Assembly: GCF_000412695.1 (NCBI RefSeq)
Contig: NC_021499.1
Coordinates: forward strand, 3,720,001-3,784,000
Length of the DNA: 64,000 nucleotides
Direction: 5' to 3'
Source of the DNA: Pseudomonas resinovorans NBRC 106553
GTDB taxonomy: Bacteria; Pseudomonadota; Gammaproteobacteria; Pseudomonadales; Pseudomonadaceae
Part shown: one piece after another, positions 34,955 to 44,329 of the stretch
Layout: each line of letters starts with the position of its first letter
Position numbering within the stretch: position 1 is the first letter of the stretch
Notes under the pieces: generated by a model
What the model was told of the DNA's origin: nothing
The model's database searches: none
The model's input: only the letters and a program-made list of their open reading frames with translations
Translations under genes and position numbers: made by a program

Positions 34955-36375
34955 GCCCGCCTCCCCCGGGCGAACAGCCAGAGCCCCATGAGGGCAAGCA
35001 GCACATGGATCGCCGCCAGGGCGGTCAGCGTCGCGTCTTTCACCGGCTTGCCAAGAGCGCCGAGGTAATCCCACTTGTGCAGGTAGGCGAAGGCCCAGCC
35101 CTCGGCACGGTCGGCATCCCGCACCCGCGAGGCCAGGGCACCGTCCAGCGGGTCGACGTAGAGGCTGGTGTGATGCGCATCGGCGTAGGTGGCCTTGAGC
35201 ACCGGCAGGCGCTTGAAGACGAAGCCGTACTCGTGGTCGAACCGCGTCTGCAACTCGACGCCCAGCGGCTCGCCCAGTCCCAGTTGGCCGGCATGGTGGG
35301 CCAGGCGCTGATTGGCGTAACGACGCGCGGCATCATCACCCAGCGGCTGACCGTCCAGCGCGAGGTAGCGCACCTCGAAGAGACTCTGCAAGCGCCACGC
35401 CGCATGCCCGTCGAGACTCACCAGGCCCAGGCGCACTGCCACTTCGCCCGGTTGCAGCCAGTTCGCCGCAGGGGCCGCGTCCAGAATCCCCACCGGAATC
35501 CGCGGCGAGTAGGCCTGTGGCCAGGGTTCGGCGCCGACCTTGTGCAGCAGGTGCCAGGCACCGCTGCTGGCGAAACTCAAGCTGGCCAGGGCGATTCCCA
35601 GGCCAACCCAGCCATGGACTCGGCGCAACCGGGTGCGAGCACGAGGCCGGGCGAAGAACAGGCCGACACCGAGCACCACGGTGGCCACTACCGAGGCCAG
35701 GATCAGCAGCATCACCAGCGGCCGCAGCCAGCCTGCCGACTTCAGCCAGGCAAAGGTGTGCAACTGCTGGAACAGCACGCTGAACCAGGCCTTGCGCTCG
35801 TCCACCAGGGTGCCGAGGCGGTCCTGCTGGAGGTCCAGGTAGACGCGCAGGCCGTCATCCCGCGAGGTGTCCACCCGCGCCGCCGGCAGCAGGCGATTGA
35901 TGAAGGCGTACTCACCGTTGAAGGACGACAGGCTGCCACCGTAGGCCAGCCCTTCGGCACTGCCCAGGTAGTGGGCGGCGAGACGCGTGGCATGGCGCGC
36001 CACCAGGTCTACCGGCACCCCGCTGCGCGCATCCCAGTATCGGGGCTCCGCCGCTCCGGGCAGGCGCGCCTGATAGTAGGGCTGGCCGTCCAGCACCAGC
36101 AGGCGCAACCCCTCCACCTCGGCGATGCCCGCCACCGCAAGCAGCGGCCCGGGCGCCTTCAGACCATCCAGCAGCAGCGGCGCCTGTGGCGGCATCATCT
36201 GTGCCGGCCGGGGCTGCAACGCACTCATCAATGGATGCAACATGCCGGTGGCGGCCCAGCAGAACACGCCGACGCAGGCCAACAGCGCCAGCCGCCGGTG
36301 CCACGGCATGAGCCGCAGCACGCGCTGGCGCAGGGTCGGGCGCTGGGTGGCGAGGCGTCCCAGCGCCGCGGTCAC
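34951..36375 (-). CDS. PepSY-domain membrane protein, TonB-receptor associated
   Basis: This 474-residue protein has TM segments near residues 20-42, about 300-325, 350-370 and the C-terminus (LTALAAIHVLLALMGLWLFARG), with periplasmic PepSY-type regions between them. Its GTG start overlaps the receptor stop (GTGA). PepSY proteins beside TonB receptors are often linked to reduction or release of iron from siderophores in the periplasm. That role is inferred from context. The open frame continues 95 codons upstream inside the receptor gene and was discarded. Confidence 0.8.
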   Translation of the reverse strand: MTAALGRLATQRPTLRQRVLRLMPWHRRLALLACVGVFCWAATGMLHPLMSALQPRPAQMMPPQAPLLLDGLKAPGPLLAVAGIAEVEGLRLLVLDGQPYYQARLPGAAEPRYWDARSGVPVDLVARHATRLAAHYLGSAEGLAYGGSLSSFNGEYAFINRLLPAARVDTSRDDGLRVYLDLQQDRLGTLVDERKAWFSVLFQQLHTFAWLKSAGWLRPLVMLLILASVVATVVLGVGLFFARPRARTRLRRVHGWVGLGIALASLSFASSGAWHLLHKVGAEPWPQAYSPRIPVGILDAAPAANWLQPGEVAVRLGLVSLDGHAAWRLQSLFEVRYLALDGQPLGDDAARRYANQRLAHHAGQLGLGEPLGVELQTRFDHEYGFVFKRLPVLKATYADAHHTSLYVDPLDGALASRVRDADRAEGWAFAYLHKWDYLGALGKPVKDATLTALAAIHVLLALMGLWLFARGRRA

Positions 36376-38411
36376 ATCCGCCACTCCAGGCCGACATAGA
36401 CGCTTCGGCCATCGCCCGGCAGGAACTGGGCGCTGTCCTGGCCACCGGCATCGGCGATCACACCGGTGGTGGCGACGTAGGTCTTGTCGGAAAGGTTGCG
36501 CCCCTCGATGAAGAAGCCAAACCCATCCGCCGGCCGATAGCCACCCTTCAGTCCCCAGATGGCATAGCCATCGGCGTACAGGGTTTCCGCCTGGTCGACG
36601 TTGTAGTGGCTGGGCACCCACTCGAAGGTCGGGCCGGCATACCAGCCCTCGCGCAGCCACATTGCCTCGCCCTTGATGAACTGGCGCGGCAGGCCGGCCA
36701 GGCGGTTGTTGCCGTAGACGTCGTCGTTGTCGAAGCGGAAGTCGTTGAACAGGTACTGCCCGCGCAGCACGACCTGGCCGACGGTCCAGGCGCCGCCCAG
36801 CTCGATACCCTGATGGATGGTGCGGTCGGCGTTGATGGTGCCGAGTGGCTGACCGTCGCCATCGTTCAGGGCCAGCAGTTCGTCGCGGATTTCGCTGCGG
36901 TAGACCGCCAGGTCCAGGGCCAGGTCGTCACGCTGCCAGCGCATCCCGGCTTCCAGGGTGTTGGCCTTTTGCGCGTCGTTGGCCGTGATGATCTGGCCGC
37001 CGGTCAGCTCGCTGAAGGTCGGTGGCTCGAAGCTCTGGCTGAGGTTGGTGAACAGCTGGATCTCTTCGCTCAGGTCATGGCGCAGGCCGATACGGGCAAT
37101 GCGGCCGATGTAGGTCTTGTTGAAGGACTCGTCCTGGGGCAGGCAGAAGCCCGAGACGAAAGCGTTGCAGCGCAGGCGGTCATCCACGTCGCGCTCCTGG
37201 TGCAGCCAGGCCAGGCCGCCGATCAGCGCCCATTGCTCGGCCACGGGTACTTCCAGTTCGCCGAAGGCATTGAGGTTGCGCGCGGTCTGGTGCAGTTCGT
37301 TGACCTTGCGGCCCTTGTTCCCGCTCACGTTGATGTAGCGCGAGTCCCAGTTGCGCCCCTGGCTGGCTTCGACCCCGCCGGTCCAGCGCCAGCCCTCATC
37401 GTTGTGCCACTTGTGGGACACCCGCAGGCCGTAATCCTCGCTGTCGATGTCCAGCACCTGGAAGATCGGGTGGAACAGGCTCTTCTCGCTGTAGAAGCTG
37501 GCGAACTCCAGGCTATGGCCGTCGTCCAGTTCCAGGACGCTGATGTTGCCCAGGCGCGTCAGGTCGAAGTCGCGCTGCTGGTCGCCGGTGATACTGCTCT
37601 GAGATGCCTGCTTCGGATCACGGCGCATCTGCGCCTTCGTCAGGTTGCCGGGCAGGTCGGAGTCGGTGTCCACATGGGTCAGGTAGAAGCGCGTGGACAG
37701 CCGCTCGTTGATGCGCCCGCCGAGGTTGGCGAAGTAGCGCTGGTTGTCCTGCTCAGAATGGTCACGGTAGCCATCCTGGGAGTAACTGTTGACGCTGACG
37801 AAGCCGTCCCAGTCGCCGAAGTCCTGGGCACCGGCGCCATAGAAACGCTGGTAGCCGAAGCTGCCGCCCTCGGCGCGCAGGGTCAACGGTGGCGCTGTCT
37901 TGCCGGTGGGGCTGACGAAGTTGATGGCGCCACCCAGGGTGGCCGAACCGTAGCGCCAGGCGTTGGCCCCGCGCAGAACTTCGATGTGGTCGACAGCCAG
38001 GGGCTCGATGGTCTGGAAGTCGAAGCTGCCGTCGGCCAGGTTCACCGGCGCGCCGTCCTGCATCAGCAGCAGGCCACGGCCATGGAAGGTGCGTTGCAGG
38101 CCCGAGCCACGAATGGACAAACGCGCCTCCTCGGCACCGAAGCGCGGCTGCACGAAGACGCCGGGCGCCATCCCCAGGGCGTCCTGCAGGGTGCTGCTGC
38201 GGCCGGTCTTGTAGGTTTCGGCGTCCACCACCGTGGCGCCGCCGGGGATCCGCGAGAAGTCTTCTTTCTTCTCGGCGATGGTCGGCGCGGTGGGGTCCTT
38301 GCGGTACTCCCCTTTCACCAGGGTGTTGTCCAGTTCCACGGATTCGGCGTGGGCGAGGTTGGCCAGGCTCACGGCAATGGCGAGCAGGCTCAGTACGGAA
38401 GTCTTGTGCAT
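36372..38411 (-). CDS. TonB-dependent outer membrane receptor
   Basis: This 679-residue receptor has a signal peptide (ANLAHAES) and an N-terminal plug (about 45-170; RIPGGATVVDAETYK, GVFVQPRFGAEEARLSIRGSG, GANAWRYGSATLGGAINF). A 22-strand barrel follows, ending in VYVGLEWRM. The fold resembles iron/siderophore receptors of the FecA/PupB kind without the N-terminal signalling extension. It lacks the Met/His/Cys-rich motifs of the copper receptor OprC. I see no clear Fur box in the 100 bases upstream. Ligand unknown. Confidence 0.88.
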   Translation of the reverse strand: MHKTSVLSLLAIAVSLANLAHAESVELDNTLVKGEYRKDPTAPTIAEKKEDFSRIPGGATVVDAETYKTGRSSTLQDALGMAPGVFVQPRFGAEEARLSIRGSGLQRTFHGRGLLLMQDGAPVNLADGSFDFQTIEPLAVDHIEVLRGANAWRYGSATLGGAINFVSPTGKTAPPLTLRAEGGSFGYQRFYGAGAQDFGDWDGFVSVNSYSQDGYRDHSEQDNQRYFANLGGRINERLSTRFYLTHVDTDSDLPGNLTKAQMRRDPKQASQSSITGDQQRDFDLTRLGNISVLELDDGHSLEFASFYSEKSLFHPIFQVLDIDSEDYGLRVSHKWHNDEGWRWTGGVEASQGRNWDSRYINVSGNKGRKVNELHQTARNLNAFGELEVPVAEQWALIGGLAWLHQERDVDDRLRCNAFVSGFCLPQDESFNKTYIGRIARIGLRHDLSEEIQLFTNLSQSFEPPTFSELTGGQIITANDAQKANTLEAGMRWQRDDLALDLAVYRSEIRDELLALNDGDGQPLGTINADRTIHQGIELGGAWTVGQVVLRGQYLFNDFRFDNDDVYGNNRLAGLPRQFIKGEAMWLREGWYAGPTFEWVPSHYNVDQAETLYADGYAIWGLKGGYRPADGFGFFIEGRNLSDKTYVATTGVIADAGGQDSAQFLPGDGRSVYVGLEWRM

Positions 38412-38513
38412 GGTGCACTCCCAAGGTCTTTAGTTGGCATTGTTCTGGGTGTCCGGGGATTGGCCGGACAAACGCGGGCCCCGCGCGAGGGCGCGGTAGC
38501 CGGAACGATGCCG

Positions 38514-38888
38514 CTAGGGAGCTCGGGGGTTGGCCGGGGGCCAGTTGCAGCGGGGCGAAGCCTTGCTACACGGCTCCACCGCCGGTCGCGGTGTGCTGGC
38601 GGGACGCGGGAACCAGCCCAGGTAGAACAGCAGGCCGATGGCGAGCGTGAAGGCGCTGCACAACGGGCAGCCGAAGCTCGGCATCAGGTTGCCGCTGGGC
38701 AGGTCGCCGGGGGCGCTATCCAGGCCGGACAAGGAGTTGCCATCCACCGAACAGTAGAGCCCCCCTACTCCACTCAGCTGCAGCCCGCTCATCTGGCCAT
38801 GGCTGATGGCGCAGACGAAGGCGCTGAACAGGATGCAGCAATAGAGCATCCAGGCGATCAGCGAGCGGTGTTGGCGAGCGAAACCCAT
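38514..38888 (-). CDS. DUF2946-family membrane protein
   Basis: This 124-residue protein has a hydrophobic segment near residues 10-30 (LIAWMLYCCILFSAFVCAISHG), a central loop with CPLC and a second helix (SAFTLAIGLLFYLGWF). It matches the DUF2946 proteins that precede TonB receptors for metals. It lies 102 bases upstream of the receptor on the same strand, so it is likely part of that operon. ATG 38888 was chosen; the frame is open further upstream without support. Confidence 0.7.
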   Translation of the reverse strand: MGFARQHRSLIAWMLYCCILFSAFVCAISHGQMSGLQLSGVGGLYCSVDGNSLSGLDSAPGDLPSGNLMPSFGCPLCSAFTLAIGLLFYLGWFPRPASTPRPAVEPCSKASPRCNWPPANPRAP

Positions 38889-39278
38889 GGGGGCGTCTGT
38901 CCTTGATTCCTTGTTATGCCGTGCCTGGGGCACGGGTGGCCTGGGCTGAGCATAGATGCTCGCGCGGCCGTCGACCTGACGCTCATCCGGCATTCCAGAC
39001 CGGTGAGGCGGGCGGGACTCTAGCACCCGCCCGCCCGCACCGGAACCCGCCGGGTGCTGTGGTGGATTGCCGCACTGAAGCGCTGCAGGGCCTCCCGGGC
39101 TACAGAGAATCGAGCGGAATCTTCAGCGTAGGATGGGTTGAGCGAAGCGATACCCATGCTGCCCGAAGAAGCTGATGGGTATCGCTTCGCTCAACCACAT
39201 CCTACGGAGAGATTCGTAGCCCGGATGAAATCCGGGGGCAGCGCTGGGCATTTCCCGGATTGCATCCGGGCTACGTTC
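38889..39278. repeat. Intergenic region with two palindromic repeats
   Basis: A complete GTAGGATGGGTTGAG palindrome occupies 39128-39206 (both arms). A GTAGCCCGGAT palindrome with two CCGGAT..ATCCGG hairpins occupies 39216-39274. The rest (38889-39127) should hold the DUF2946 promoter; I see no gene. Confidence 0.75.
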
Positions 39279-40142
39279 CTACAGGGTATCGAGGGGAATC
39301 TTCAGGTAGCGGATGCCATTGGCTTCCGCCGGCGGCAACTGGCCGGCGCGCATGTTCACCTGCACCGCCGGCAGGATCAGCGCCGGCATGTCCAGGGTGG
39401 CATCCCGCGCGGTGCGCATGGCGACGAAGGCGTCTTCGTCGATGCCTTCGTGGACGTGGACATTGCCTGTGCGCTGCTCCGCCACCGTGGCCTGGTAGCA
39501 GTAGTGGTCGCGTCCCGGCGCCTTGTAGTCGTGGCAAAGGAACAGGCGGGTGGCGTCCGGCAACTGGAACAGGCGGCGGATGGAGCGGTACAGGGCGCGG
39601 GCGTCGCCACCGGGGAAATCGCAACGGGCGGTGCCGTAGTCGGGCATGAACAGGGTGTCGCCGATAAAGGCGGCATCGCCGATCAGGTAGGTCATGCAGG
39701 CCGGGGTATGCCCCGGCGTGTGCAGCGCCAGCAGCTCCAGGCCGCCGATGGCCAGGCGGGCGCCGTCCGCCAGCAGGCGGTCGAACTGGCGGCCGTCGGT
39801 GGCGAACGCCTCGCCCGCATTGAACAGCGCGCCGAAGCGCCGCTGCACCTGGGTGATCTCCCCGCCAATGGCAAGCTGTCCGCCCAGCTCGCCCTTGAGC
39901 CAGGCAGCGGCGGAGAGGTGATCGGCGTGCACATGGGTTTCCAACAGCCAGTCCACCTGCAGCCCCTGCTCGCGCACCCGCTCGGCGATGCGCTGCGCCC
40001 CGGCATGGCCGGTGCGGCCACTGGCGGCGCAGTAGTCCAGCACCGGGTCGACGATGGCGCAGCGGTCGCTCGCCGGGTCGCGGACCAGGTAGCTGTAGGA
40101 GCAGCTGGACGGGTCGAAGAAGGCTTCCACGCGTGGGTTCAT
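39279..40142 (-). CDS. MBL-fold persulfide dioxygenase-like hydrolase
   Basis: This 287-residue metallo-beta-lactamase-fold enzyme carries the metal motif THVHADHLSAA, downstream ligands in HTPGHTPA and IGDTLFMPDYG, and a terminal His in CHDY. The layout fits the ETHE1/Blh group that oxidises glutathione persulfide to sulfite. It precedes a split YeeE pair and a CsoR-family sensor whose operators lie in the locus, a known type of sulfide-detoxification cluster. Blh rather than true ETHE1 is possible. Confidence 0.82.
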   Translation of the reverse strand: MNPRVEAFFDPSSCSYSYLVRDPASDRCAIVDPVLDYCAASGRTGHAGAQRIAERVREQGLQVDWLLETHVHADHLSAAAWLKGELGGQLAIGGEITQVQRRFGALFNAGEAFATDGRQFDRLLADGARLAIGGLELLALHTPGHTPACMTYLIGDAAFIGDTLFMPDYGTARCDFPGGDARALYRSIRRLFQLPDATRLFLCHDYKAPGRDHYCYQATVAEQRTGNVHVHEGIDEDAFVAMRTARDATLDMPALILPAVQVNMRAGQLPPAEANGIRYLKIPLDTL

Positions 40143-40172
40143 CAGGCAGGCTCCAGTTCTTGCAGCTTCAGC

Positions 40173-40592
40173 TTAGTTTCCCGCGCGAGCTTGAAGGGTT
40201 GCATGCAGGCCCATGCCGGCGAGCATGGCGACGACGAACAGCCAGACCTGCCAATGCCCCGTGAGCAGCAGCACCAGCGCCGGCCCCGGGCAGATCCCGG
40301 CGATGCCCCAGCCGACACCGAACAGCAGGCTGCCGCCGATCAGCCGGCCATCGAGGTCGCGCCGCGACGGCAACTGCATCGGCGCGCCCAGCCAGGATTG
40401 CCGACGCCCCCGCGCCAGGGCGAAGGTCGGCAGCGCCACGCCTATGGCGCCGCCCATCACCAGGGCCAGGGATGGGTCCCAGGCGCCGGCCAGGTCGAGG
40501 AAGGCCAGCACCTTGGCCGGGTTGGCCATGCCGGCGAGCAGCAGGCCGAGGCCGAACAGCAGGCCGGCGAGAAACGCGCTGAACCGCTTCAC
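40173..40592 (-). CDS. YeeE/YedE half-transporter, second subunit (DUF6691-like)
   Basis: This 139-residue protein has about four helices and the motif GWGIAGICPGPALV. It forms one half of a split YeeE/YedE sulfur-transport protein. GTG 40592 overlaps the TGA of the first half (GTGA). Together the two halves would move a sulfur species such as thiosulfate or persulfide; the direction is unknown. Confidence 0.82.
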   Translation of the reverse strand: MKRFSAFLAGLLFGLGLLLAGMANPAKVLAFLDLAGAWDPSLALVMGGAIGVALPTFALARGRRQSWLGAPMQLPSRRDLDGRLIGGSLLFGVGWGIAGICPGPALVLLLTGHWQVWLFVVAMLAGMGLHATLQARAGN

Positions 40593-41029
40593 GGGGCACC
40601 TCCGATGAGGTGGCGCAACACGAAGACGGTGAGGAAACCCGTCGCCATGAAGGCCAGGGTCGCCGCCAGCGAACGCGGTGACAACCGGGCCAGACCGCAA
40701 ACGCCATGGCCGCTGGTGCAGCCGGAGGCATAGCGGGTGCCGACACCCACCAGCAGGCCGGCCAGCAACAGCGCCGGCCAGCCCGCATCGATGCGCACCT
40801 GCGGAGCGCCGGCCACGGCCATCCAGAGCAGCGGGGCCAGCAGCAGGCCGAGGAGGAACAGGCCCTTCTCGCCAAGGCCCTCGCCCTGGCGTTGCAGCAG
40901 GCTGCCGAGCAGGCCGCTGATGCCGGCGATGCGGCCATTGGCGAGGATGAACAGGCCGGCGGACAGGCCGATCAGGGCCCCACCGGCCAGGGCGGTCCAA
41001 GGGGTGAAGGCAGGCCAGTCGAGGGTCAT
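40589..41029 (-). CDS. YeeE/YedE half-transporter, first subunit
   Basis: This 146-residue membrane protein has ANGRIAGISGLLG near residue 30 and the second signature YASGCTSGHGVCGLARLS near 100, the conserved Cys motif of the family. It is the first gene of the operon behind a CsoR-type operator at 41064-41085 and is translationally coupled to the second half. Confidence 0.85.
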   Translation of the reverse strand: MTLDWPAFTPWTALAGGALIGLSAGLFILANGRIAGISGLLGSLLQRQGEGLGEKGLFLLGLLLAPLLWMAVAGAPQVRIDAGWPALLLAGLLVGVGTRYASGCTSGHGVCGLARLSPRSLAATLAFMATGFLTVFVLRHLIGGAP

Positions 41030-41063
41030 TCGGGACGCTCCGGGGTGAAGGGGATGACGGAAT

Positions 41064-41085
41064 CATATACCCCCAGGGGTATATG
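41064..41085. promoter_or_regulatory. CsoR-family operator upstream of the YeeE operon
   Basis: CATATACCCC, CA, GGGGTATATG is a perfect 10-bp inverted repeat of the G/C-tract type recognised by CsoR, CstR and RcnR-class repressors, 35 bases before the first YeeE half. Confidence 0.8.
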
Positions 41086-41197
41086 CACCAACACCCGAGC
41101 ACGACGAGCCTCGGCGCCGGTGCTTTTCGTAGGATGGGTAGAGGAACGAAACCCATCAACCCCGGATTTTGAGGGTTGGTGCCAGGGCTACCCGGGC

Positions 41198-41467
41198 TCA
41201 GCTGTATTTGGTGAAGATGGCGCGGACGCGCTCCAGGGTGGCAGCGGGGTCTTGTTGCGGGTCGAGCATGGCCTCTTCCACCAGGCACATGAGCATCTGC
41301 TGGTAGGCGCGATCAAGCGCCTTGCGCGAGGCGCTGAACTGCTGGGCGATGGCCTCGCAATCGTCGCCACGGCGAATCATCGCCTGCAGGCCACGGACCT
41401 GCCCTTCGACGCGGGCCAGGCGCTTGAGCATGGCGTCCTGGTGGGCCGCCACCACTTCGTTGGTCAT
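41198..41467 (-). CDS. CsoR/FrmR-family transcriptional repressor, probable sulfide/persulfide sensor
   Basis: This 89-residue all-helical repressor begins helix 1 with LKRLARVEGQVRGLQAMI. The ligand positions are Cys37 (GDDCEAI) and Cys61 (MLMCLVEE); the His expected at the second position in copper or formaldehyde sensors is replaced by Cys. A two-Cys arrangement without His favours thiol chemistry, as in CstR-like sulfide sensors, and fits the dioxygenase/YeeE neighbours. Spacing (24) differs from S. aureus CstR. It sits 169 bases upstream of the YeeE operon, same strand, and has its own operator at 41485-41503. Confidence 0.8.
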   Translation of the reverse strand: MTNEVVAAHQDAMLKRLARVEGQVRGLQAMIRRGDDCEAIAQQFSASRKALDRAYQQMLMCLVEEAMLDPQQDPAATLERVRAIFTKYS

Positions 41468-41484
41468 TGCCTGCCTCTTCTGCT

Positions 41485-41503
41485 GATTACCCCGGGGGGT
41501 ATC
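41485..41503. promoter_or_regulatory. CsoR-family operator upstream of the repressor gene
   Basis: GATTACCCC and GGGGTATC flank GG, resembling the operator at 41064-41085, 18 bases before the repressor start. It implies autoregulation. Confidence 0.7.
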
Positions 41504-41542
41504 AATCTACTCCAGCCCCGGGCCCGGCGCACGGCCCCGCTG

Positions 41543-43612
41543 TCACGCCAGGGCCTTGACCCCGGCGTTGAACTGCTCGGCCGGCACCGGCTTGCCGAGC
41601 AGGAAGCCCTGCAGCGAGTCGCAGCCCAGGCCGGTGAGGAAGGCCTGTTGGGATTCGGTCTCCACCCCTTCGGCGACGATGCGCAGGTCCAGCGCCTGGC
41701 CGAGGGCGACTATCGCGGAGATGATCGCCGCGTCGTCGCTGTCGCGCTCCAGGTCGCGGACGAAGCCACGGTCGATCTTCAGCTCGTTGGCCGGCAGGCG
41801 CTTGAGGTAGAGCAGGCTGGAGTAGCCGGTACCGAAGTCGTCGATGGACAGGTCCACGCCCATGTCCGACAGCTGCCCCAGGATCGCCAGGCTGGCGTCG
41901 GCGTCCCGCATGGCGGTGGTCTCGGTGATTTCCAGGGTCAGGCAGTTGGCCGGCAGGTGGTGGCGATCCAGCGCCGCGCGCACGTTGCCGATCAGCCCGG
42001 CGTGGCAGAACTGCACGGCCGAGAGGTTCACCGCCACCCGCCAGTCGCGGTGACCCTCGGCATACCACAGGCTCATCTGCCGGCAGGCCTCGTTCAGCAC
42101 CCAGTTGCCGATGGGGATGATCAGGCCGGTCTTCTCCGCCAGTTCGATGAACTGGTCGGGCATCAAGAGGCCCCGGCGCGGGTGTTGCCAGCGCAGCAGC
42201 GCTTCGGCGCCGATCACCCGGCGGCCGTTACCGGCGGCGAACTTGGGCTGGAAGTGCAACAGCAACTCGCGTCCGTCCACGGCCTGGCGCAGGTCGTGGA
42301 GCAGTTGCAGGTGGTTGCGCGCGTTGGTGTTCATCGACTGCTCGAAGAAGCTGTAGCCGTTCTTGCCCGCGCCCTTGGCGTGGTACATGGCGGCGTCGGC
42401 GTTCATCAGCAGCTCTTCGCGGGTGGTGCCATCGCCGGGATAGAGGGCGATGCCGACACTGGTGGAAACCCGCAGCTCCTGCCCCGCCACGTCGAAGGCG
42501 TTGCCCACCAGGGTCACCAGTTGGCTGGCCAGGGTGGCGGCATCATTCGGCTCCCCCAGGTGGGCCAGCAGCACGAACTCGTCGCCGCCGATGCGCGCCA
42601 GGGTGTCCTCGGCGCGCAGGTGCTCGCGCAGGCGTTCGGCGACTTCACGCAGCAACAGGTCGCCCACATGGTGGCCGAAGGCGTCGTTCACCGGCTTGAA
42701 GCCGTCCAGGTCCATGAACAGCACGCCGAAGCAGCCGCCATGGCGCCGCACCTTGTGGATGGCCTGGTCGATACGGTCTTCCAGCAGGGTGCGGTTGGGC
42801 AACTTGGTGAGGTTGTCGTGCAGGGCCAGGTGGGTCAGCTCCTGGTTGGCCTGCTCCAGGGAGCTGGCCAGCCGGGCGGTGCGCGCTTCCAACCGGGCGT
42901 CGAGCACCGAGGTCAGCAGCGCGATGGCCAGGATCGCCAGGGTTACCACTATCACCAGGCTGGCCAGCCAGCGGCTGTCGAGGCCGGTGACGGCGGCGCC
43001 GCAGAAACTGCCCTCGGGGAAGTTCGCCGCCGCCATGCCGGTGTAATGCATGCCCACGATGGCCACGCCCATCACCAGTGCCGCACCGGCCCGCGCCAGG
43101 CGCACGAAGGGGGTGTTGCGGCGCAGGCGGAAGGCGATCCACAGGGCCGCGCCAGAAGCCGCCACCGCAATAGCCAGGGACAGGTAGAACAGGCCGGGGT
43201 CGTAATCGATGCCCGGCAGCATGCGCATGGCGTGCATGCCCAGGTAATGCATGGAGCTGATGCCCGCGCCCATGGTCAGCGCGCCACAGAGGAGCTGCCA
43301 GAGCGGCTGCCTGGGCTGGCTCACCAGCCACAGGGCGAAGCCCGACACCAGTATCGCGATCAGCAGCGAGAGCAAGGTCAGCGGCAGGTCGTAGCCCAGG
43401 GGAATGGGCAGGCTGAAGGCAAGCATGCCGATGAAGTGCATGGACCAGATGCCGATGCCCATGGCGACGGCACCGCCGGCGATCCAGAGTACAGCGCCAC
43501 GTCCCTGGCTGCTGTTCACCCGCCCGGCCAGGTCCAGCGCCGTGTAGGACGCGAGGATGGCCACCAGCAGGGAAATGAGAACGAGGGAGTAGTCGTAGCT
43601 GCCCGTGAGCAT
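41543..43612 (-). CDS. mucR: MHYT-GGDEF-EAL cyclic-di-GMP protein, MucR-like
   Basis: This 689-residue membrane protein has seven helices carrying MHYT repeats (MHFIGM, MHYLGM, MHYTGM; about residues 1-240). A GGDEF domain with an intact GGDEF site (IGGDEFVLL) and an EAL domain with EALLR, DDFGTGYSSL and EGVET follow, so both synthesis and hydrolysis of c-di-GMP are possible. Architecture and length fit P. aeruginosa MucR, which supports alginate production; MHYT may sense O2, NO or CO through copper. It is a single gene. Orthology to MucR is inferred from architecture. Confidence 0.88.
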   Translation of the reverse strand: MLTGSYDYSLVLISLLVAILASYTALDLAGRVNSSQGRGAVLWIAGGAVAMGIGIWSMHFIGMLAFSLPIPLGYDLPLTLLSLLIAILVSGFALWLVSQPRQPLWQLLCGALTMGAGISSMHYLGMHAMRMLPGIDYDPGLFYLSLAIAVAASGAALWIAFRLRRNTPFVRLARAGAALVMGVAIVGMHYTGMAAANFPEGSFCGAAVTGLDSRWLASLVIVVTLAILAIALLTSVLDARLEARTARLASSLEQANQELTHLALHDNLTKLPNRTLLEDRIDQAIHKVRRHGGCFGVLFMDLDGFKPVNDAFGHHVGDLLLREVAERLREHLRAEDTLARIGGDEFVLLAHLGEPNDAATLASQLVTLVGNAFDVAGQELRVSTSVGIALYPGDGTTREELLMNADAAMYHAKGAGKNGYSFFEQSMNTNARNHLQLLHDLRQAVDGRELLLHFQPKFAAGNGRRVIGAEALLRWQHPRRGLLMPDQFIELAEKTGLIIPIGNWVLNEACRQMSLWYAEGHRDWRVAVNLSAVQFCHAGLIGNVRAALDRHHLPANCLTLEITETTAMRDADASLAILGQLSDMGVDLSIDDFGTGYSSLLYLKRLPANELKIDRGFVRDLERDSDDAAIISAIVALGQALDLRIVAEGVETESQQAFLTGLGCDSLQGFLLGKPVPAEQFNAGVKALA

Positions 43613-43767
43613 GAAGAACCTTTCAAAGCGCAGGAGTCATCCGAAGGACGACGATAGAAAAACGGGACGCATTCTAAACAATATCGGGCCAGCCAGTGAC
43701 GCCGTATGGCAGATTGCCGCTATCGCCGAAGAACCCGACGCAATCCGGGGCCTAGGGCCGACAATTT

Positions 43768-43842
43768 CCCGGATTTCATCCGGGCTACCACGCTCCTTGT
43801 TGGCACGGCCGGCTTTTGTGTAGGAGCGAATTCATTCGCGAA
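43768..43842. repeat. Two palindromic repeat arms upstream of the MucR-like and Lrp genes
   Basis: A CCCGGATTTCATCCGGGCTAC hairpin lies at 43768-43788 and a GTAGGAGCGAATTCATTCGCG arm at 43820-43840. The remainder of 43613-43882 shows no gene. Confidence 0.7.
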
Positions 43843-43882
43843 GGACAGCGCAGCTGTCCGTTCTCCCAGCCACGCAGAGGGC

Positions 43883-44329
43883 TCAACCCTGCGGCGGCTC
43901 CAGCCCGCGCAGGGGGATGGGCGCGGACATGACGATGGAGGTGCGGGTCTCACCGAAGTGGTTGATGCTGCCGACGAAGCGTTCCAGGTGGCGGATATCA
44001 CGAGTCACCACCCGCAGGATGAAGGAGTCCTGCCCGGTCACGTGCAGGCACTCCAGCACCTCGGGCATCCCCTGCAACTGGGCCAGCAGCCTGGCCTTGT
44101 CCGGCTGCGGGGTGGTCATGCCGATCAGCGCCATCACCGAGTAGCCGGCCTGCTCCGCCGACACAGCGGCGCGATAGGCCTCGATCACCCCGCCCTCTTC
44201 CAGGCGCTTCAGGCGCTCGGAGGTGGCCGGCAGGGAAAGCGCCACCCGCGCGGCCAGGTCGGTGAGGGAAATCCGTCCTTCCCGCTGCACGATCTGCAGG
44301 ATTTTCCAGGACTTGGCATCCAGCTCCAT
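43883..44329 (-). CDS. Lrp/AsnC-family regulator
   Basis: This 148-residue protein has an N-terminal helix-turn-helix (ISLTDLAARVALSLPATSERLKRLEEGGVI) and a C-terminal RAM domain (about 65-140). It is divergent from a LysE-type exporter across 132 bases, the classic layout in which an Lrp-type sensor of an amino acid turns on its exporter. Confidence 0.9.
   Translation of the reverse strand: MELDAKSWKILQIVQREGRISLTDLAARVALSLPATSERLKRLEEGGVIEAYRAAVSAEQAGYSVMALIGMTTPQPDKARLLAQLQGMPEVLECLHVTGQDSFILRVVTRDIRHLERFVGSINHFGETRTSIVMSAPIPLRGLEPPQG

Noticed and set aside
36372..38411. Copper receptor OprC
   Set aside because: A DUF2946 gene upstream suggested copper, but the Met/His/Cys motifs expected in OprC are not seen.
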